From assembly GCF_004402485.1 (NCBI RefSeq), contig NZ_SOFG01000004.1, positions 372,001 through 436,000 on the forward strand: a stretch of DNA of 64,000 nt, read 5' to 3'. The position numbers and the translations under genes were made by a program. Positions 53,242 through 63,367 of this stretch are shown piece by piece. This DNA is from Cryobacterium algoricola (GTDB lineage: Bacteria; Actinomycetota; Actinomycetes; Actinomycetales; Microbacteriaceae). Position 1 is the first letter of the stretch; every line of letters starts with the position of its first letter. The notes under the pieces are model-generated. The model did not search any database. It was not told where the DNA came from and worked only from the letters and a program-made list of their open reading frames with translations.

Positions 53242-55308
53242 ATGGACCAGCACAACCCCTTCGCCCGGCCGAGCACGCTCCCGTTCCAGCTCCCGCCGTA
53301 TGCCGCTATTCGCGACGAGCATTACCGGCCCGCGTTCCTCGAGGGCATGGCCGAGCAGCTCGCCGAGGTCGAGGCCATCTGCTCCGACCCCGCAGAGCCG
53401 TCGGTCGACAACACGCTGCTGCCGCTCGAACGGAGCGGCCAGTTGCTGGACCGGGTCGCCGCGGTGTTCTTCAACCGCAGCTCCTCCGATTCGAGCCCGT
53501 TCACGATCGCCCTGGACGAGGAGCTCGCTCCCCTGCTCGCGGCGCACTCCGACGCGATCCGGCTGCGCCCCGAGCTCTTCACGCGCATCGCGGCCCTGCA
53601 CTCGCGGGCGGATGCCCTCGGGCTCGACCCGGAGACCCGGTACCTCCTCGAGCGGTACTTCACCCAATTCACCCTCGCCGGGGCCGGGCTGTCCGACGCC
53701 GACAAGGCGCTGCTCCGCGATTTCAACACGCGCCTGTCAGTCGCCACCACCCGGTTCGAGAAGAACCTCCTCGCCGACACCAACGACCTCGCCCTCTTCG
53801 TCGACGACGCCGCGGAGCTCGACGGTCTCTCCGCCGGCCAGCTCTCGGCGGCGGCCCAGGCCGCGACCGACCGGGGCCTGCCCGGCCGTTTCGTGATCAC
53901 CCTGGTGCTCTTCACCGGCCACCCCTACCTCGCGCTGCTCACCAACCGGGGCGTGCGCGAACGGTTGCTCGCCGCCTCCCGCGCCCGGGGCATCCGTGGC
54001 GGAGAGCACGACAACCGCGCCCTGGTGCTGTCGATCACCCGGCTCCGCGCCGAGCGGGCCCGCCTGCTTGGCTTCGCGACCCACGCGGCGGCGGTCACCG
54101 CCGACGAGACCGCCAGGACGCCGGCCGCCGTCGGGGACCTGCTGCACCGTCTCGCCGTTCCGGCGGCCCGCAACGCCCGGGCGGAGCAGGCAGAGCTGCA
54201 GGCGCTCGTCGACGCCGACGTCGCCGCGGGGACGCTCGCCGAGGGCTTCGAGATCGCCGCCTGGGACTGGGCGTTCTACTCCGAGCGGCTGCGCCGGGCC
54301 CGGTACGAGGTCGACACCGCCGCCCTGCGCCCGTGGTTCGAGCTCGAGAGCGTGCTGCGTGACGGGGTCTTCTACGCCGCCCAGCGCCTCTACGGGGTGA
54401 CCTTCGCCGAACGTCCCTCGCTCGCCGGGTGGCACCCCGACGCGCGCGTGTTCGAGGTGTGCGAGGAGGACGGTTCCCCCGTCGGCCTGTACATCCTCGA
54501 CGTGTACACCCGGGATTCCAAGCGCGGCGGGGCGTGGATGAACGCCCTCGTCTCGCAATCGGACCTGCTCGGCACTCCCGTGATCGTCTGCAACAACCTC
54601 AACGTGCCGCAGCCGGCCGACGGGGAGGCCACGCTGCTCAGTCTCGACGAGGTGACGACGCTCTTCCACGAATTCGGCCACGCCCTGCATGGGCTGTTCG
54701 CTCGGGTCACCTACCCGAAGTTCTCCGGGACGAACGTGTACCGGGACTTCGTAGAATTCCCCAGCCAGGTCAACGAGATGTGGCGCTTCGACCCCGAGGT
54801 GCTCGCGAACTATGCCCACCACCGGGAAACCGGCGAGCCGCTGCCCCCGGAGGTCGTCGCGGGCATCCACGCATCGGAGACCTTCAACGAGGGCTTCGCG
54901 ACGAGCGAGTACCTCGCCGCCGCACTGCTCGACCAGGCCTGGCACGGCATCGAAGCGGATGCCGGCACCGGCGTCACGGATGTCGCCGCCTTCGAGGCCG
55001 CGTGTCTCGAGGCGGCCGGACTGGACAACCCCGCGGTGCCGACCCGGTACGCGAGCACCTATTTCGCGCACACCTTCTCGGGTGGCTACGACGCCGGCTA
55101 CTACTCGTACATCTGGAGCGAGGTGCAGGACGCGGACACGGGCGCCTGGTTCGCGGAGCACGGCGGCCTGACCCGGGAGAACGGCGAGCGGTTCCGGGAG
55201 CGCCTGCTCGCGCGCGGGGGCAGTGTCGACCCGCTCGAGGCGTACCGGGACTTCCGGGGACGCGATGCGATCATCCAGCCCCTGCTCGACCGGCGCGGCC
55301 TGAACTGA
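53242..55308 (+). CDS. M3 family metallopeptidase (oligopeptidase A / Dcp type)
   Basis: A 688-residue zinc peptidase that degrades oligopeptides in the cytoplasm. The active-site motif is LFHEFGHALHGLFA (HEFGH), with the downstream Glu in FNEGFATSEYLAAAL, and the family C-terminal block HTFSGGYDAGYYSYIWSE. No signal peptide. The start is probably leaderless, with TAGGTT 6 nt upstream. Confidence 0.96.
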   Translation: MDQHNPFARPSTLPFQLPPYAAIRDEHYRPAFLEGMAEQLAEVEAICSDPAEPSVDNTLLPLERSGQLLDRVAAVFFNRSSSDSSPFTIALDEELAPLLAAHSDAIRLRPELFTRIAALHSRADALGLDPETRYLLERYFTQFTLAGAGLSDADKALLRDFNTRLSVATTRFEKNLLADTNDLALFVDDAAELDGLSAGQLSAAAQAATDRGLPGRFVITLVLFTGHPYLALLTNRGVRERLLAASRARGIRGGEHDNRALVLSITRLRAERARLLGFATHAAAVTADETARTPAAVGDLLHRLAVPAARNARAEQAELQALVDADVAAGTLAEGFEIAAWDWAFYSERLRRARYEVDTAALRPWFELESVLRDGVFYAAQRLYGVTFAERPSLAGWHPDARVFEVCEEDGSPVGLYILDVYTRDSKRGGAWMNALVSQSDLLGTPVIVCNNLNVPQPADGEATLLSLDEVTTLFHEFGHALHGLFARVTYPKFSGTNVYRDFVEFPSQVNEMWRFDPEVLANYAHHRETGEPLPPEVVAGIHASETFNEGFATSEYLAAALLDQAWHGIEADAGTGVTDVAAFEAACLEAAGLDNPAVPTRYASTYFAHTFSGGYDAGYYSYIWSEVQDADTGAWFAEHGGLTRENGERFRERLLARGGSVDPLEAYRDFRGRDAIIQPLLDRRGLN

Positions 55309-55322
55309 CGGGCGGCCCGAGT

Positions 55323-56489
55323 TCAGGCGGAGAGAGCCGGGCCTGACCGGCGCCAGCCCAGCCAGGCCAGGAACACGGCCCCCACGGCGAGGCCCCAGAA
55401 GGCCGAGCCGATGCCGAGGATGACGACTCCGGACGCGGTCACGATGAAGGTGGCCGCCGCGGTGATCACGTGGGTGGCGTCCTCGAGCGCGCCGGTGATG
55501 CTCGTGACGAAGGCGCCGAGGAGGGCGAGCCCGGCGACCGCCTCGATCAGGATCGGCGGGGACGCCGAGACCAGCGCCGCGGCGAACCCCGCCGCGAGCC
55601 CGAGCAGAAGATAGGTCACGCCGCTCGTGACCGTCGCGATCCACCGCTTCGAACGGTCGCGGTGCGCGTCCGGGCTCGCCATCAGGGCCGCCGTGATCGC
55701 GGCGAGGTTCACCCCGTGGGCGCCGAACACGGAGCCTGCGGCCGTGGCCAGCCCGGAGGCGACCAGGATCGGACGCGGCGGCGCACGGTAACCGAAGGTC
55801 GACAGCACGACGAAGCCCGGCACGTTCTGGCCGGCCATCGTGACAATAAAGAGCGGCAAGCCGAGGCTCACGATCACAACCGGGTCGAAGACCGGCGGCA
55901 CGAACACGAGCTGCGGTGCCGAACTCGCAGCGGTGAGCCAGCCGGTGCCTGCGGTGAGCACGATGCCGACGATCGCGACGAGCATCGCGGCAGGGACGGC
56001 CCAGCGCCGGGCGAGCCGGAAGAGCACGAGCCAGACCAGCACGACGGGGACGGCGAGGAGGGGCTGCTGCACGGTCGCGGTGACCGGGGCGATACAGATC
56101 GGGAACAGGATTCCGGCGAGCATCGCACTCGCAATGGGCTTCGGGATGCTCGTGATCAGCCGTCCGAGGGCGGGCCAGAGTCCGCAGAGCGCAATCAGGA
56201 CCCCGCAGACGAGGAAGGCTCCGGCGGCGGCGGCGAAGTCCTTCGTGGTCTGGCCCGCAGCCACGAGCAGGGCAGCTCCCGGCGTCGACCAGGCGAAGGA
56301 GATCGGCATCCGGAAGTACCACGGGAGCGCGGTGCACGTCACGCCGACGAGCAGGCAGAGTGCGAGCAGGCCGGAGGCGGCTTCCGCGTCGCTCGCCCCG
56401 ACCGCGCGAAGCCCGGCGATCACGAGGACGAAGGAGCTCGCGAACCCGGTGATGGCCGCGACGATGCCCGCACCGGCAGGCTGGAACAT
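55323..56489 (-). CDS. Benzoate/H+ symporter BenE family transporter
   Basis: A 388-residue transporter with 11-12 TM helices, matching the BenE family: LCLLVGVTCTALPWYFRMPISFAWSTPGAALLVAAG near the start, KPIASAMLAGILFPICIAPV, and IVTMAGQNVPGFVVLSTFGY, AHGVNLAAITAAL. Benzoate uptake is the family role; no benzoate-degrading gene is next to it. GAGGGG precedes the ATG. It lies 33 bp downstream of clpX on the same strand. Confidence 0.93.
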   Translation of the reverse strand: MFQPAGAGIVAAITGFASSFVLVIAGLRAVGASDAEAASGLLALCLLVGVTCTALPWYFRMPISFAWSTPGAALLVAAGQTTKDFAAAAGAFLVCGVLIALCGLWPALGRLITSIPKPIASAMLAGILFPICIAPVTATVQQPLLAVPVVLVWLVLFRLARRWAVPAAMLVAIVGIVLTAGTGWLTAASSAPQLVFVPPVFDPVVIVSLGLPLFIVTMAGQNVPGFVVLSTFGYRAPPRPILVASGLATAAGSVFGAHGVNLAAITAALMASPDAHRDRSKRWIATVTSGVTYLLLGLAAGFAAALVSASPPILIEAVAGLALLGAFVTSITGALEDATHVITAAATFIVTASGVVILGIGSAFWGLAVGAVFLAWLGWRRSGPALSA

Positions 56490-56522
56490 GGCGACCCCTC
56501 GTCGTCAGGTGGACGTCTGAGC

Positions 56523-57806
56523 CTAGGCGGACTTCTCGACGCGGCGCGCGGCCTTGTGCAGCACGATGGTCGGTGCGGCGTTGTCGAGCACGGCTGCCCT
56601 GGTCACGATGACGCGGGCGACCTCGCTCGAGGACGGCACCTCGAACATGATCGGCCCGAGGACCTCTTCCATGATCGCGCGGAGGCCACGGGCGCCGGTC
56701 TTGCGCAGCACGGCGAGGTCTGCGATGGCCTCGAGAGCGGGCTGTTCGAAGTCGAGTTCGACGCCGTCGAGCTCGAACATCCGCTGGTACTGGCGTACGA
56801 GGGCGTTCTTCGGCACGGTGAGGATCTGCATCAGGGCGACCTGGTCGAGCTGGGTGACCGTCGTGACGACGGGGAGCCGGCCGATGAATTCGGGGATGAG
56901 CCCGAACTTGTGCAGGTCTTCCGGGAGGACCTCGCTGAAGAGGTTCACGTCGTCACCCTTGCTGTGCAGCGGGGCGCCGAAGCCGATGCCCTTCTTGCCC
57001 GCGCGGGTGGAGATGATGTCGTCGAGGCCCGCGAACGCGCCGGCCACGATGAACAGCACGTTCGTCGTGTCGATCTGGATGAATTCCTGGTGCGGATGCT
57101 TGCGCCCGCCCTGCGGGGGAACCGACGCGACGGTCCCTTCCAGAATCTTCAGGAGTGCCTGCTGCACGCCCTCACCGGAGACGTCGCGCGTGATGGAGGG
57201 GTTCTCCGCCTTGCGGGCGATCTTGTCGATCTCGTCGATGTAGATGATGCCCGTCTCGGCACGCTTGACGTCGTAGTCCGCGGCCTGGATGAGCTTGAGC
57301 AGGATGTTCTCGACGTCTTCGCCGACATACCCGGCCTCGGTGAGTGCCGTCGCGTCCGCGACGGCGAACGGAACGTTGAGGCGCTTGGCGAGCGTCTGGG
57401 CGAGATAGGTCTTGCCGCAGCCGGTCGGACCGATCAGGAGGATGTTGGACTTGGCGATCTCCACGTCGTCGTGGATCGCATCCGCAGCGGTGAGCGTCGC
57501 ACGGGAGCGCACGCGCTTGTAGTGGTTGTAGACGGCGACGGCCAGCGCGCGCTTGGCGGCTTCCTGGCCGATGACGTATTCCTCAAGGAATCCGAAGATT
57601 TCCTTGGGCTTGGGGAGTTCGAACTCGCCCGTCGCTTCTTCGGCGCCGGCCTCGGCCAGGCGCTCTTCGATGATCTCGTTGCACAGTTCGACGCATTCGT
57701 CGCAGATGTAGACCCCGGGGCCGGCGATCAACTGCTGGACCTGCTTCTGACTCTTCCCACAGAAGGAACACTTCAGCAGGTCGGCGCTTTCGCCTATTCG
57801 GGCCAT
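56523..57806 (-). CDS. clpX: ATP-dependent Clp protease ATP-binding subunit ClpX
   Basis: A 427-residue AAA+ unfoldase for ClpP. The N-terminal zinc domain is [13 protein letters not shown], then CDECVELC (four Cys). Walker A is [15 protein letters not shown], Walker [13 protein letters not shown], and the ClpP-contact IGF-type loop is [17 protein letters not shown] precedes the ATG. A 16-bp hairpin separates it from clpP2. Confidence 0.98.
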   Translation of the reverse strand: MARIGESADLLKCSFCGKSQKQVQQLIAGPGVYICDECVELCNEIIEERLAEAGAEEATGEFELPKPKEIFGFLEEYVIGQEAAKRALAVAVYNHYKRVRSRATLTAADAIHDDVEIAKSNILLIGPTGCGKTYLAQTLAKRLNVPFAVADATALTEAGYVGEDVENILLKLIQAADYDVKRAETGIIYIDEIDKIARKAENPSITRDVSGEGVQQALLKILEGTVASVPPQGGRKHPHQEFIQIDTTNVLFIVAGAFAGLDDIISTRAGKKGIGFGAPLHSKGDDVNLFSEVLPEDLHKFGLIPEFIGRLPVVTTVTQLDQVALMQILTVPKNALVRQYQRMFELDGVELDFEQPALEAIADLAVLRKTGARGLRAIMEEVLGPIMFEVPSSSEVARVIVTRAAVLDNAAPTIVLHKAARRVEKSA

Positions 57807-57993
57807 CCGTCAGCCTCCTCCATCGGTCGTGCTGGTAACGCTTGTTTCGCTGAACCGAGCCTAGCCTCTGGGTGTGACACTGGGGTGCAAGCGACGCGGA
57901 TCGGTGGAAACCCGTAATAATCCCCGCCCTGAGACCTCGTCCGGGGACGCCGCTCTGGGACCGGACACGAAGCCCGGGCCCCGGAAACCGGAA

Positions 57994-58036
57994 CGCGGCG
58001 GCCGGCCGGTGCTTGCGCATCCGGCCGGCCGCCGCG
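57994..58036. terminator. Long G/C-rich hairpin between clpP2 and clpX
   Basis: A perfect 16-bp stem (57994-58009 with 58021-58036, CGCGGCGGCCGGCCGG) and an 11-nt loop. It lies 45 bp past the clpP2 stop, before clpX, with no T run. It could act as a partial terminator or mRNA stabiliser setting the clpP to clpX ratio. Confidence 0.6.
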
Positions 58037-58082
58037 CGGGCGACAGGAGGACGGGGACCTGCCCCGTCGCGAGAGGGACCTG

Positions 58083-58754
58083 CTACTTGACGAGGACCGG
58101 AACGTTCTTGCGGCTCGTCAGGATCTGGTCGATCAGGCCGTATTCAAGGGCCTCGGGTGCGCCGAGGATCTTGTCGCGGTCGATGTCCTTGTGGACCTGC
58201 GCCGAGGTGCGGTTCGAGTGGTGCGCGATGGTCTCTTCGAGCCATTCGCGCATCCGCTGGATCTCCGCGGCCTGGATCTCGATGTCGGACGCCTGGCCGC
58301 CGCCCTGTCCACCGGCTGAAGGCTGGTGGATGAGGATGCGCGCGTTCGGCAGGGCGAGGCGCTTGCCGGGTGTTCCACCGGCGAGCAGCACGGCCGCCGC
58401 GGAGGCGGCCTGACCGAGGCAGACCGTCTGGATGTGCGGACGGATGTACTGCATCGTGTCGTAGATCGCCGTCATCGCGGTGAAGGAACCACCGGGTGAG
58501 TTGATGTACATCACGATGTCGCGGTCAGGGTCCTGGCTCTCGAGCACGAGGAGCTGGGCCATGACGTCGTCAGCGGATGCGTCGTCGACCTGAACGCCGA
58601 GGAAGATGATGCGGTCCTCGAAGAGCTTCGCGTAGGGGTCCTGGCGCTTGTAGCCGTACGCCGTGCGTTCTTCGAAGGTGGGGAGGATGTACCGAGACTC
58701 GGGAGCCTGCGGTGCGCGGCCACCGGCCTGGTGACCAAAATTCGTGAATTCCAT
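58083..58754 (-). CDS. clpP2: ATP-dependent Clp protease proteolytic subunit ClpP2
   Basis: A 223-residue serine peptidase. Catalytic Ser is in [17 protein letters not shown], His in [14 protein letters not shown] and Asp in [13 protein letters not shown]. The N-terminal extension ([27 protein letters not shown]) is typical of actinobacterial ClpP2. It forms mixed ClpP1P2 tetradecamers and is cotranscribed with clpP1, 16 bp upstream. Confidence 0.97.
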   Translation of the reverse strand: MEFTNFGHQAGGRAPQAPESRYILPTFEERTAYGYKRQDPYAKLFEDRIIFLGVQVDDASADDVMAQLLVLESQDPDRDIVMYINSPGGSFTAMTAIYDTMQYIRPHIQTVCLGQAASAAAVLLAGGTPGKRLALPNARILIHQPSAGGQGGGQASDIEIQAAEIQRMREWLEETIAHHSNRTSAQVHKDIDRDKILGAPEALEYGLIDQILTSRKNVPVLVK

Positions 58755-58770
58755 GTCGTGTACGCCCGTC

Positions 58771-59370
58771 CTAGATCTTGTTCACTGAGTCGTCGGTGCC
58801 GCCGCCGCCGATTACTTCCGACGCGGAGCCGCGCAGGTGGTCGACGAAGCCGTAGGTCACGGCCTCCTGGGCGGTGAACCAGTTGTCGCGGTCGTTGTCG
58901 ATCAGGATCTGCTCGACCGACTTACCGGTCTGCTCCGCCGTGAGTTCCGCCATCCGCTTCTTCATGTCGAGGATGACCTTGGCCTGCGTCTGGATGTCGG
59001 CCGCCGTGCCGCCGAAGCCGCCGGACGGCTGGTGCAGCAGAACCCGGGCGTTCGGTGTGATGTACCGCTTGCCCTTGGTCCCGGAGGACAGCAGGAACTG
59101 GCCCATGGATGCGGCCAGGCCGATGCCGACGGTGACGATGTCGTTCGGTACGAACTTCATCGTGTCGTAGATGGCCATGCCGGCCGTGATCGAGCCGCCG
59201 GGCGAGTTGATGTAGAGGAAGATGTCCCGCTCAGAGTCCTCTGCGGCGAGCAGCAGGATCTTGGCGCAGATCTCGTTGGCGTTCTCGTCCCGGACCTCCG
59301 AACCGAGCCAGATGATGCGGTCTTTCAGCAGTCGGTCAAAAACGCCGGGTGTTGGGGTCATATCGGCCAT
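58771..59370 (-). CDS. clpP1: ATP-dependent Clp protease proteolytic subunit ClpP1
   Basis: A 199-residue peptidase. Catalytic Ser is in [17 protein letters not shown], His in [13 protein letters not shown] and Asp in [17 protein letters not shown] precedes the ATG. It is first of the pair; a TATAGA -10-like hexamer lies about 35 bp upstream. Confidence 0.97.
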   Translation of the reverse strand: MADMTPTPGVFDRLLKDRIIWLGSEVRDENANEICAKILLLAAEDSERDIFLYINSPGGSITAGMAIYDTMKFVPNDIVTVGIGLAASMGQFLLSSGTKGKRYITPNARVLLHQPSGGFGGTAADIQTQAKVILDMKKRMAELTAEQTGKSVEQILIDNDRDNWFTAQEAVTYGFVDHLRGSASEVIGGGGTDDSVNKI

Positions 59371-59483
59371 GTCGCGCTCCGTTTCACTTGTCGCTTGAGA
59401 TTGAATCTATAGGAGCCTGAGTGCCAGAACGGCCGTGTTCGCCCTCGGCAGATTGCGTGGCTCCCCCGGGCCCGGGAACGCGC

Positions 59484-59515
59484 AAGGGCCGGGCGTCCTG
59501 AGACGCCCGGCCCTT
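59484..59515. terminator. tig terminator
   Basis: Perfect 14-bp stem (AAGGGCCGGGCGTC with its complement) and a CTGA loop, 49 bp past the tig stop on the minus strand, before clpP1. Confidence 0.85.
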
Positions 59516-59563
59516 GTTCGCTGGAATCAGCGGGTGCTGGCAGCGGATGCCGCGCAGCGGGTG

Positions 59564-61012
59564 TTACTTCTTGGCTGCGGCCTTCTTCTTCGGCTTGGCA
59601 GCGACCTCGGTGACCTCGGCGTCGTCGTCGTCAGACGCGGCGGCTGCTGCGGCTTCCGCGGCGGGGTCGACCGTGACGGCGTCGATGTCGACGTCGACGG
59701 AGGTGGTCCCGTCGGCGGCGACCTCGGGCTCGTCGCCCGCGATCGCGGTGAACTCGGCGAGATCGACGACGGCGCCGTTGCCGTCAACGACCTCCGCCTT
59801 GCCGAGGGCGATCGCGAGGGCCTTGTTGCGGGCGACCTCTGCGACCATCGACGGGATCTGGCCGTTGCCGCTGAGCGCCTGGACGAACTCGCTCGGGTCC
59901 ATGCCGTACTGGGCTGCACCCTGGATCAGGTACTGGGTGAGCTCGTCCTGGCTGACCTGGACCTTCTCGGCCTCGGCGATCGTGTCGAGCAGGATCTGCT
60001 GGCGGAAGGTCTTCTCGCTCGACTCGGTGACCTCGGCGCGGTGCACGTCGTCTTCGAGGCGGTTCTCGCCCTCGAGGTGACGACGCACCTCGTCCTCGAT
60101 GATCGCGGCCGGGATCGGGACCTCGACGGAGGCGAGGAGCTGCTCGATGAGCAGCTCGCGGGCCTGGGTGCCCTGGCCGAAGATCTTGGAGCGCAGTGCC
60201 TGCGCCTTGAGGTCTTCCGTCAGCTCGGCGACGGTGTCGAATTCGCTGGCGATCTGCGCGAAGTCGTCGTCGACGGGGGGAAGCTCGCGCTCCTTGACGG
60301 CGAGGACCGTCACGGTGATCTCGGCGGTTTCGCCTTCGTGGTCGCCGCCCATGAGGGTGGAGTTGAAGGTCGTGGTCTCGGTGGCGCTGAGCGAGTCGAG
60401 TGCCTCGTCGATGCCGTCGATCAAGTCGCCGGTTCCGACCTCGTAGGAGATGCCGGTCGCGTTGTCGACCTCGACGTCGCCGATGGAGGCGACGAGGTCG
60501 ATCTGCACGAAGTCGCCGGTCTTGGCGGGGCGGTCGACCGTGATGAGCGTGCCGAAACGGCTGCGCAGCTTGTCGAGTTCCTCGGTGACGTCCTCGTCGG
60601 TGACCTCTGCGGTGTCGACGACGAGCTTGAGGCCGGCGTATGCCGGAAGGTCGATCTCCGGGCGGACGTCAACCTCGATGGAGAGCTTGAGGTCGCCGGA
60701 GAAGTCCTTGTCGGACGGCCATTCGACGATGTCGGCCTCGGGGCGGCCGAGCGGGCGGAGCTTGTGCTCGTCGACGGCGGCGCGGTAGAAACCGTCGAGG
60801 CCTTCGTTGACGGCGTGCTCGAGGACGGCCGACTTACCGACGCGCTGGTCGATGATAGGCGGCGGAACCTTGCCCTTGCGGAAGCCGGGGATGTTGATGT
60901 CTTCGGCAATGTGACCGTATGCGTGGGTGATGCTGGGCTTCAGCTCCTCCGGGGTCACCGAAATGGTGACCTTGGCGCGCGTGGGGCTCAGCTTTTCGAC
61001 CGTGGACTTCAC
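59564..61012 (-). CDS. tig: Trigger factor Tig
   Basis: A 482-residue ribosome-bound chaperone. The N-terminal ribosome-binding domain has the signature [28 protein letters not shown], the PPIase (FKBP) domain follows, then the helical chaperone region. The C-terminal 50 residues are an acidic then Lys/Ala-rich tail ([13 protein letters not shown]). The start is GTG 61012 with AGGAG 9 nt upstream. It is followed by clpP1, clpP2 and clpX, a common quality-control cluster. Confidence 0.97.
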   Translation of the reverse strand: MKSTVEKLSPTRAKVTISVTPEELKPSITHAYGHIAEDINIPGFRKGKVPPPIIDQRVGKSAVLEHAVNEGLDGFYRAAVDEHKLRPLGRPEADIVEWPSDKDFSGDLKLSIEVDVRPEIDLPAYAGLKLVVDTAEVTDEDVTEELDKLRSRFGTLITVDRPAKTGDFVQIDLVASIGDVEVDNATGISYEVGTGDLIDGIDEALDSLSATETTTFNSTLMGGDHEGETAEITVTVLAVKERELPPVDDDFAQIASEFDTVAELTEDLKAQALRSKIFGQGTQARELLIEQLLASVEVPIPAAIIEDEVRRHLEGENRLEDDVHRAEVTESSEKTFRQQILLDTIAEAEKVQVSQDELTQYLIQGAAQYGMDPSEFVQALSGNGQIPSMVAEVARNKALAIALGKAEVVDGNGAVVDLAEFTAIAGDEPEVAADGTTSVDVDIDAVTVDPAAEAAAAAASDDDDAEVTEVAAKPKKKAAAKK

Positions 61013-61054
61013 GTGGGTTATCTCCTGTGTTCGATCTGGTTCAGAGGGGGGTGA

Positions 61055-61131
61055 TGGTCGGGGCGACAGGATTCGAACCTGCGACCTCTCGGCCCCAAAC
61101 CGAGCGCTCTACCAAGCTGAGCTACGCCCCG
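61055..61131 (-). tRNA. tRNA-Pro (TGG)
   Basis: A cloverleaf on the minus strand: acceptor CGGGGCG/CGCCCCG, anticodon loop TTTGGGG (anticodon TGG), T-arm GCAGG-TTCGAAT-CCTGT. The CCA end is encoded (61055-61057). Confidence 0.96.
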
Positions 61132-61296
61132 GATTTGTCTCAACCCGTTGGAGTCAGCCTGACGCCACGCAGGTGCACGCGACAGCGGATTGACCTCGGT
61201 AAGTCTACTGCACCGACCGGATGCCCACGGCCGGTTCGCGTACGCGAGGTCGCCGTGACTGTACTAGGGTATTTGAGTGCGCAGTTCGGCACACAT

Positions 61297-61370
61297 GGGG
61301 ATGTAGCTCAATGGTAGAGCCTCAGTTTTCCAAACTGATGGCGCGGGTTCGATTCCCGTCATCCCCTCCA
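61297..61370 (+). tRNA. tRNA-Gly (TCC)
   Basis: A cloverleaf on the plus strand: acceptor GGGGATG/CATCCCC, anticodon loop TTTCCAA (anticodon TCC), T-arm GCGGG-TTCGATT-CCCGT. The CCA is encoded (61368-61370). Confidence 0.96.
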
Positions 61371-61411
61371 TATCGCCTCCTTGTCGATGGAGGCCCCTGA
61401 ACGCAGGACGC

Positions 61412-62155
61412 TCAGGCGCGGGTGGTCCTCGTGCACCTCGTCACGTACGGAAGTGCGATGTCCTCGCGACCTGCGAGGTCCGGGTGCGTGTCCATCAGTC
61501 GCTGCACGCTCGCGAGGAGCACGGCCCGCTCTCCGGCGGGCATCGTGATCACGTAGCTACGGGACGCGACCAGGTCCAGCAGTGCACTCCGGTCGAGGTG
61601 GTGCGACCACTCGAAGTCCGCCCGTTCGATGGGCGCGAAGGCGGTCCCGACATCCGGCCTCTCGCCGTTCAGGTCGATTTCATCGCCCCGACGCATCAGG
61701 CTCCCCAGCCGGGCGACCCAGTCCTCCCGGTCATCGCGGATGTTCCAGAGCAGCCCGAGGGTCCCCCGCGGCGTGAGCACGCGTGCCGCCTCGGGCGCCG
61801 CCCGCGCCACGTCGACCCAGTGCCACGCCTGGGCGACGAGTACGGCGTCCACGGACCCGTCCTCGAGCGGGATGGCTTCCGCCGTTCCGGCGAGGGCCCG
61901 GATCCCGGGGAGCTGCCGCGCGAGTTCGGCACGCATGCCGTCCGACGGTTCGACGGCGACCACGTCCAGGTTCCGCTCGACCAGCTGACGGGTGAGCTTG
62001 CCGGTGCCCGCACCCAGGTCGAGCACGCGCCGGGCGCCGGGCGGCAGCATCCACTCGATGGCTGCAGCGGGATAGGACGGGCGTCCGCGCTCGTATTCGG
62101 CGGCGGCGGACCCGAAGGAGTTCGCCTGGGCCGAGCGGATGCTGGGATCGGTCAT
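61412..62155 (-). CDS. Class I SAM-dependent methyltransferase
   Basis: A 247-residue methyltransferase (Methyltransf_11 type). It starts NSFGSAAAEYERGRPSYP, a hallmark of one clade. SAM motif I is RRVLDLGAGTGKLTRQLVER, then VAVEPSDGMRAEL and VLVAQAWHWVD. The substrate is unknown. The start ATG 62155 is 10 bp past the stop of the upstream lipoprotein gene. Confidence 0.93.
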   Translation of the reverse strand: MTDPSIRSAQANSFGSAAAEYERGRPSYPAAAIEWMLPPGARRVLDLGAGTGKLTRQLVERNLDVVAVEPSDGMRAELARQLPGIRALAGTAEAIPLEDGSVDAVLVAQAWHWVDVARAAPEAARVLTPRGTLGLLWNIRDDREDWVARLGSLMRRGDEIDLNGERPDVGTAFAPIERADFEWSHHLDRSALLDLVASRSYVITMPAGERAVLLASVQRLMDTHPDLAGREDIALPYVTRCTRTTRA

Positions 62156-62165
62156 CGGTCGTGTC

Positions 62166-63302
62166 CTAGCGGTTCGCGAGGTAGTTGGCCAGGGCTGTCG
62201 CCGCGAGCGTCTTCGTGCCGTCCAGGCTGCCGGTCGGCTGCGCATACTGCTTGACGAGCACCCAGGCATCGCCGGAGAGCACGTCGACCTCGCAGGTGTC
62301 CCCGCCGCAGCCGGCGTATGCCTCATCGCCCAGCCCGGTCAGCGCATCGAACCGGATGCTGGAGTTCGCCCGGTTCGGCGGTGACGCTCGCCACACCGAT
62401 GCGGCGCCCGGCAGCACGGTCACGAGCACGCCGCCGGAGAGTGCCCCGGTGTCCGTACTAGACCAGCCGCAGTGGAGAAGGCCTGACCGGCTCTCTGCGA
62501 CCGGGTGAATGCCCGATGTGTACGTTCCGGGCACTTCATAATCAGTCGATTGGGAGTCCGGCATGCCCACGGCATCCGTGAGGTCGGCCGGGGCGAGCAG
62601 AGCGTCACAGCCCACACGCTTGAGGGGCGTCGCCGCCGGCACCGCGTCCGCGGCCTGAACGGCCGCCACCACGGTGCGAGCGAACGCCATGAAGCTCTCC
62701 TCGGTGGGTTGCGGGCTCACGGAGGCATTGACCCAGGTTGTTCCGACCAGGATCTCGGCCCGGCAGGAATCGTGCTCCGGCGGGTGGCAGGCCACGTACG
62801 CCGTGTCTCCGAGGTCGGCGGGGTGCAGTCCCCGCAGGCCGTCGTCGGTATCGGGTTCACTCGCGGTGAACTCGGCGGCGGCGTTCGGCAGCACCCGGAC
62901 GCTCACGCGCGGCAGCATCCGGCTGCCGTCGTCCGTCAGCCTTCCCGTCCCGTTGTCCGGCGCCGACCAGCTGCAGTCGACCAGGCCGCCGAGGGCGACG
63001 GCCGCGTCTTGCATGATGATCTGGGTGGCGCCGCCATTCGGCTGCTGCTCGGCGGCGGTCTGCGCGGACGGGTCGAAGAGGCTGTTCGCCGGGAGTCCGA
63101 GCCCGGCCGCCGCGCGCTCAACGGGAAGGACGAGCCCACAGTCGAGCGCGACGGGCGCGGCCGTCGCCGTCGCAGACGGCGCCGGCGAGGCGCCCGGTGA
63201 CGGCGGAACGGCGGAGCCCAGGCTGCACCCCGAGAGCACCAGCGCCGAGGCCAGCGCGCAGATCAGTGTTGCGGAACGGGCCAGTGCCGAAGTTCGCGTC
63301 AT
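62166..63302 (-). CDS. Hypothetical lipoprotein with two related domains
   Basis: A 378-residue secreted lipoprotein. The signal peptide ends in the lipobox LVLSGC, followed by a Pro/Ser/Ala linker. Two related regions follow. Each starts with a Cys-containing segment (DCGLVLPVERAAAGLGLP and GCDALLAPADLTDAVGMP), continues with a CxW motif (VDCSWSAPDNG and LHCGWSSTDTG), and ends in a pair of Cys (CHPPEHDSC and CGGDTC) followed by VLVGTTW/VLSGDAW. Duplication of one Cys-rich fold is likely. The function is unknown. ATG 63302 is chosen by SD spacing; ATG 63311 is the alternative. Confidence 0.82.
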   Translation of the reverse strand: MTRTSALARSATLICALASALVLSGCSLGSAVPPSPGASPAPSATATAAPVALDCGLVLPVERAAAGLGLPANSLFDPSAQTAAEQQPNGGATQIIMQDAAVALGGLVDCSWSAPDNGTGRLTDDGSRMLPRVSVRVLPNAAAEFTASEPDTDDGLRGLHPADLGDTAYVACHPPEHDSCRAEILVGTTWVNASVSPQPTEESFMAFARTVVAAVQAADAVPAATPLKRVGCDALLAPADLTDAVGMPDSQSTDYEVPGTYTSGIHPVAESRSGLLHCGWSSTDTGALSGGVLVTVLPGAASVWRASPPNRANSSIRFDALTGLGDEAYAGCGGDTCEVDVLSGDAWVLVKQYAQPTGSLDGTKTLAATALANYLANR

Positions 63303-63367
63303 CGTGTGCATTCCCCCTCGATCAACCTAGTCCGCGCGCGACGAGGCGAGCGTGCGCCACGAGTTCG

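Noticed and set aside
53737-56337. 866-residue minus-strand open frame over the M3 peptidase and BenE genes
   Set aside because: No recognisable domain; it crosses two well-supported genes.
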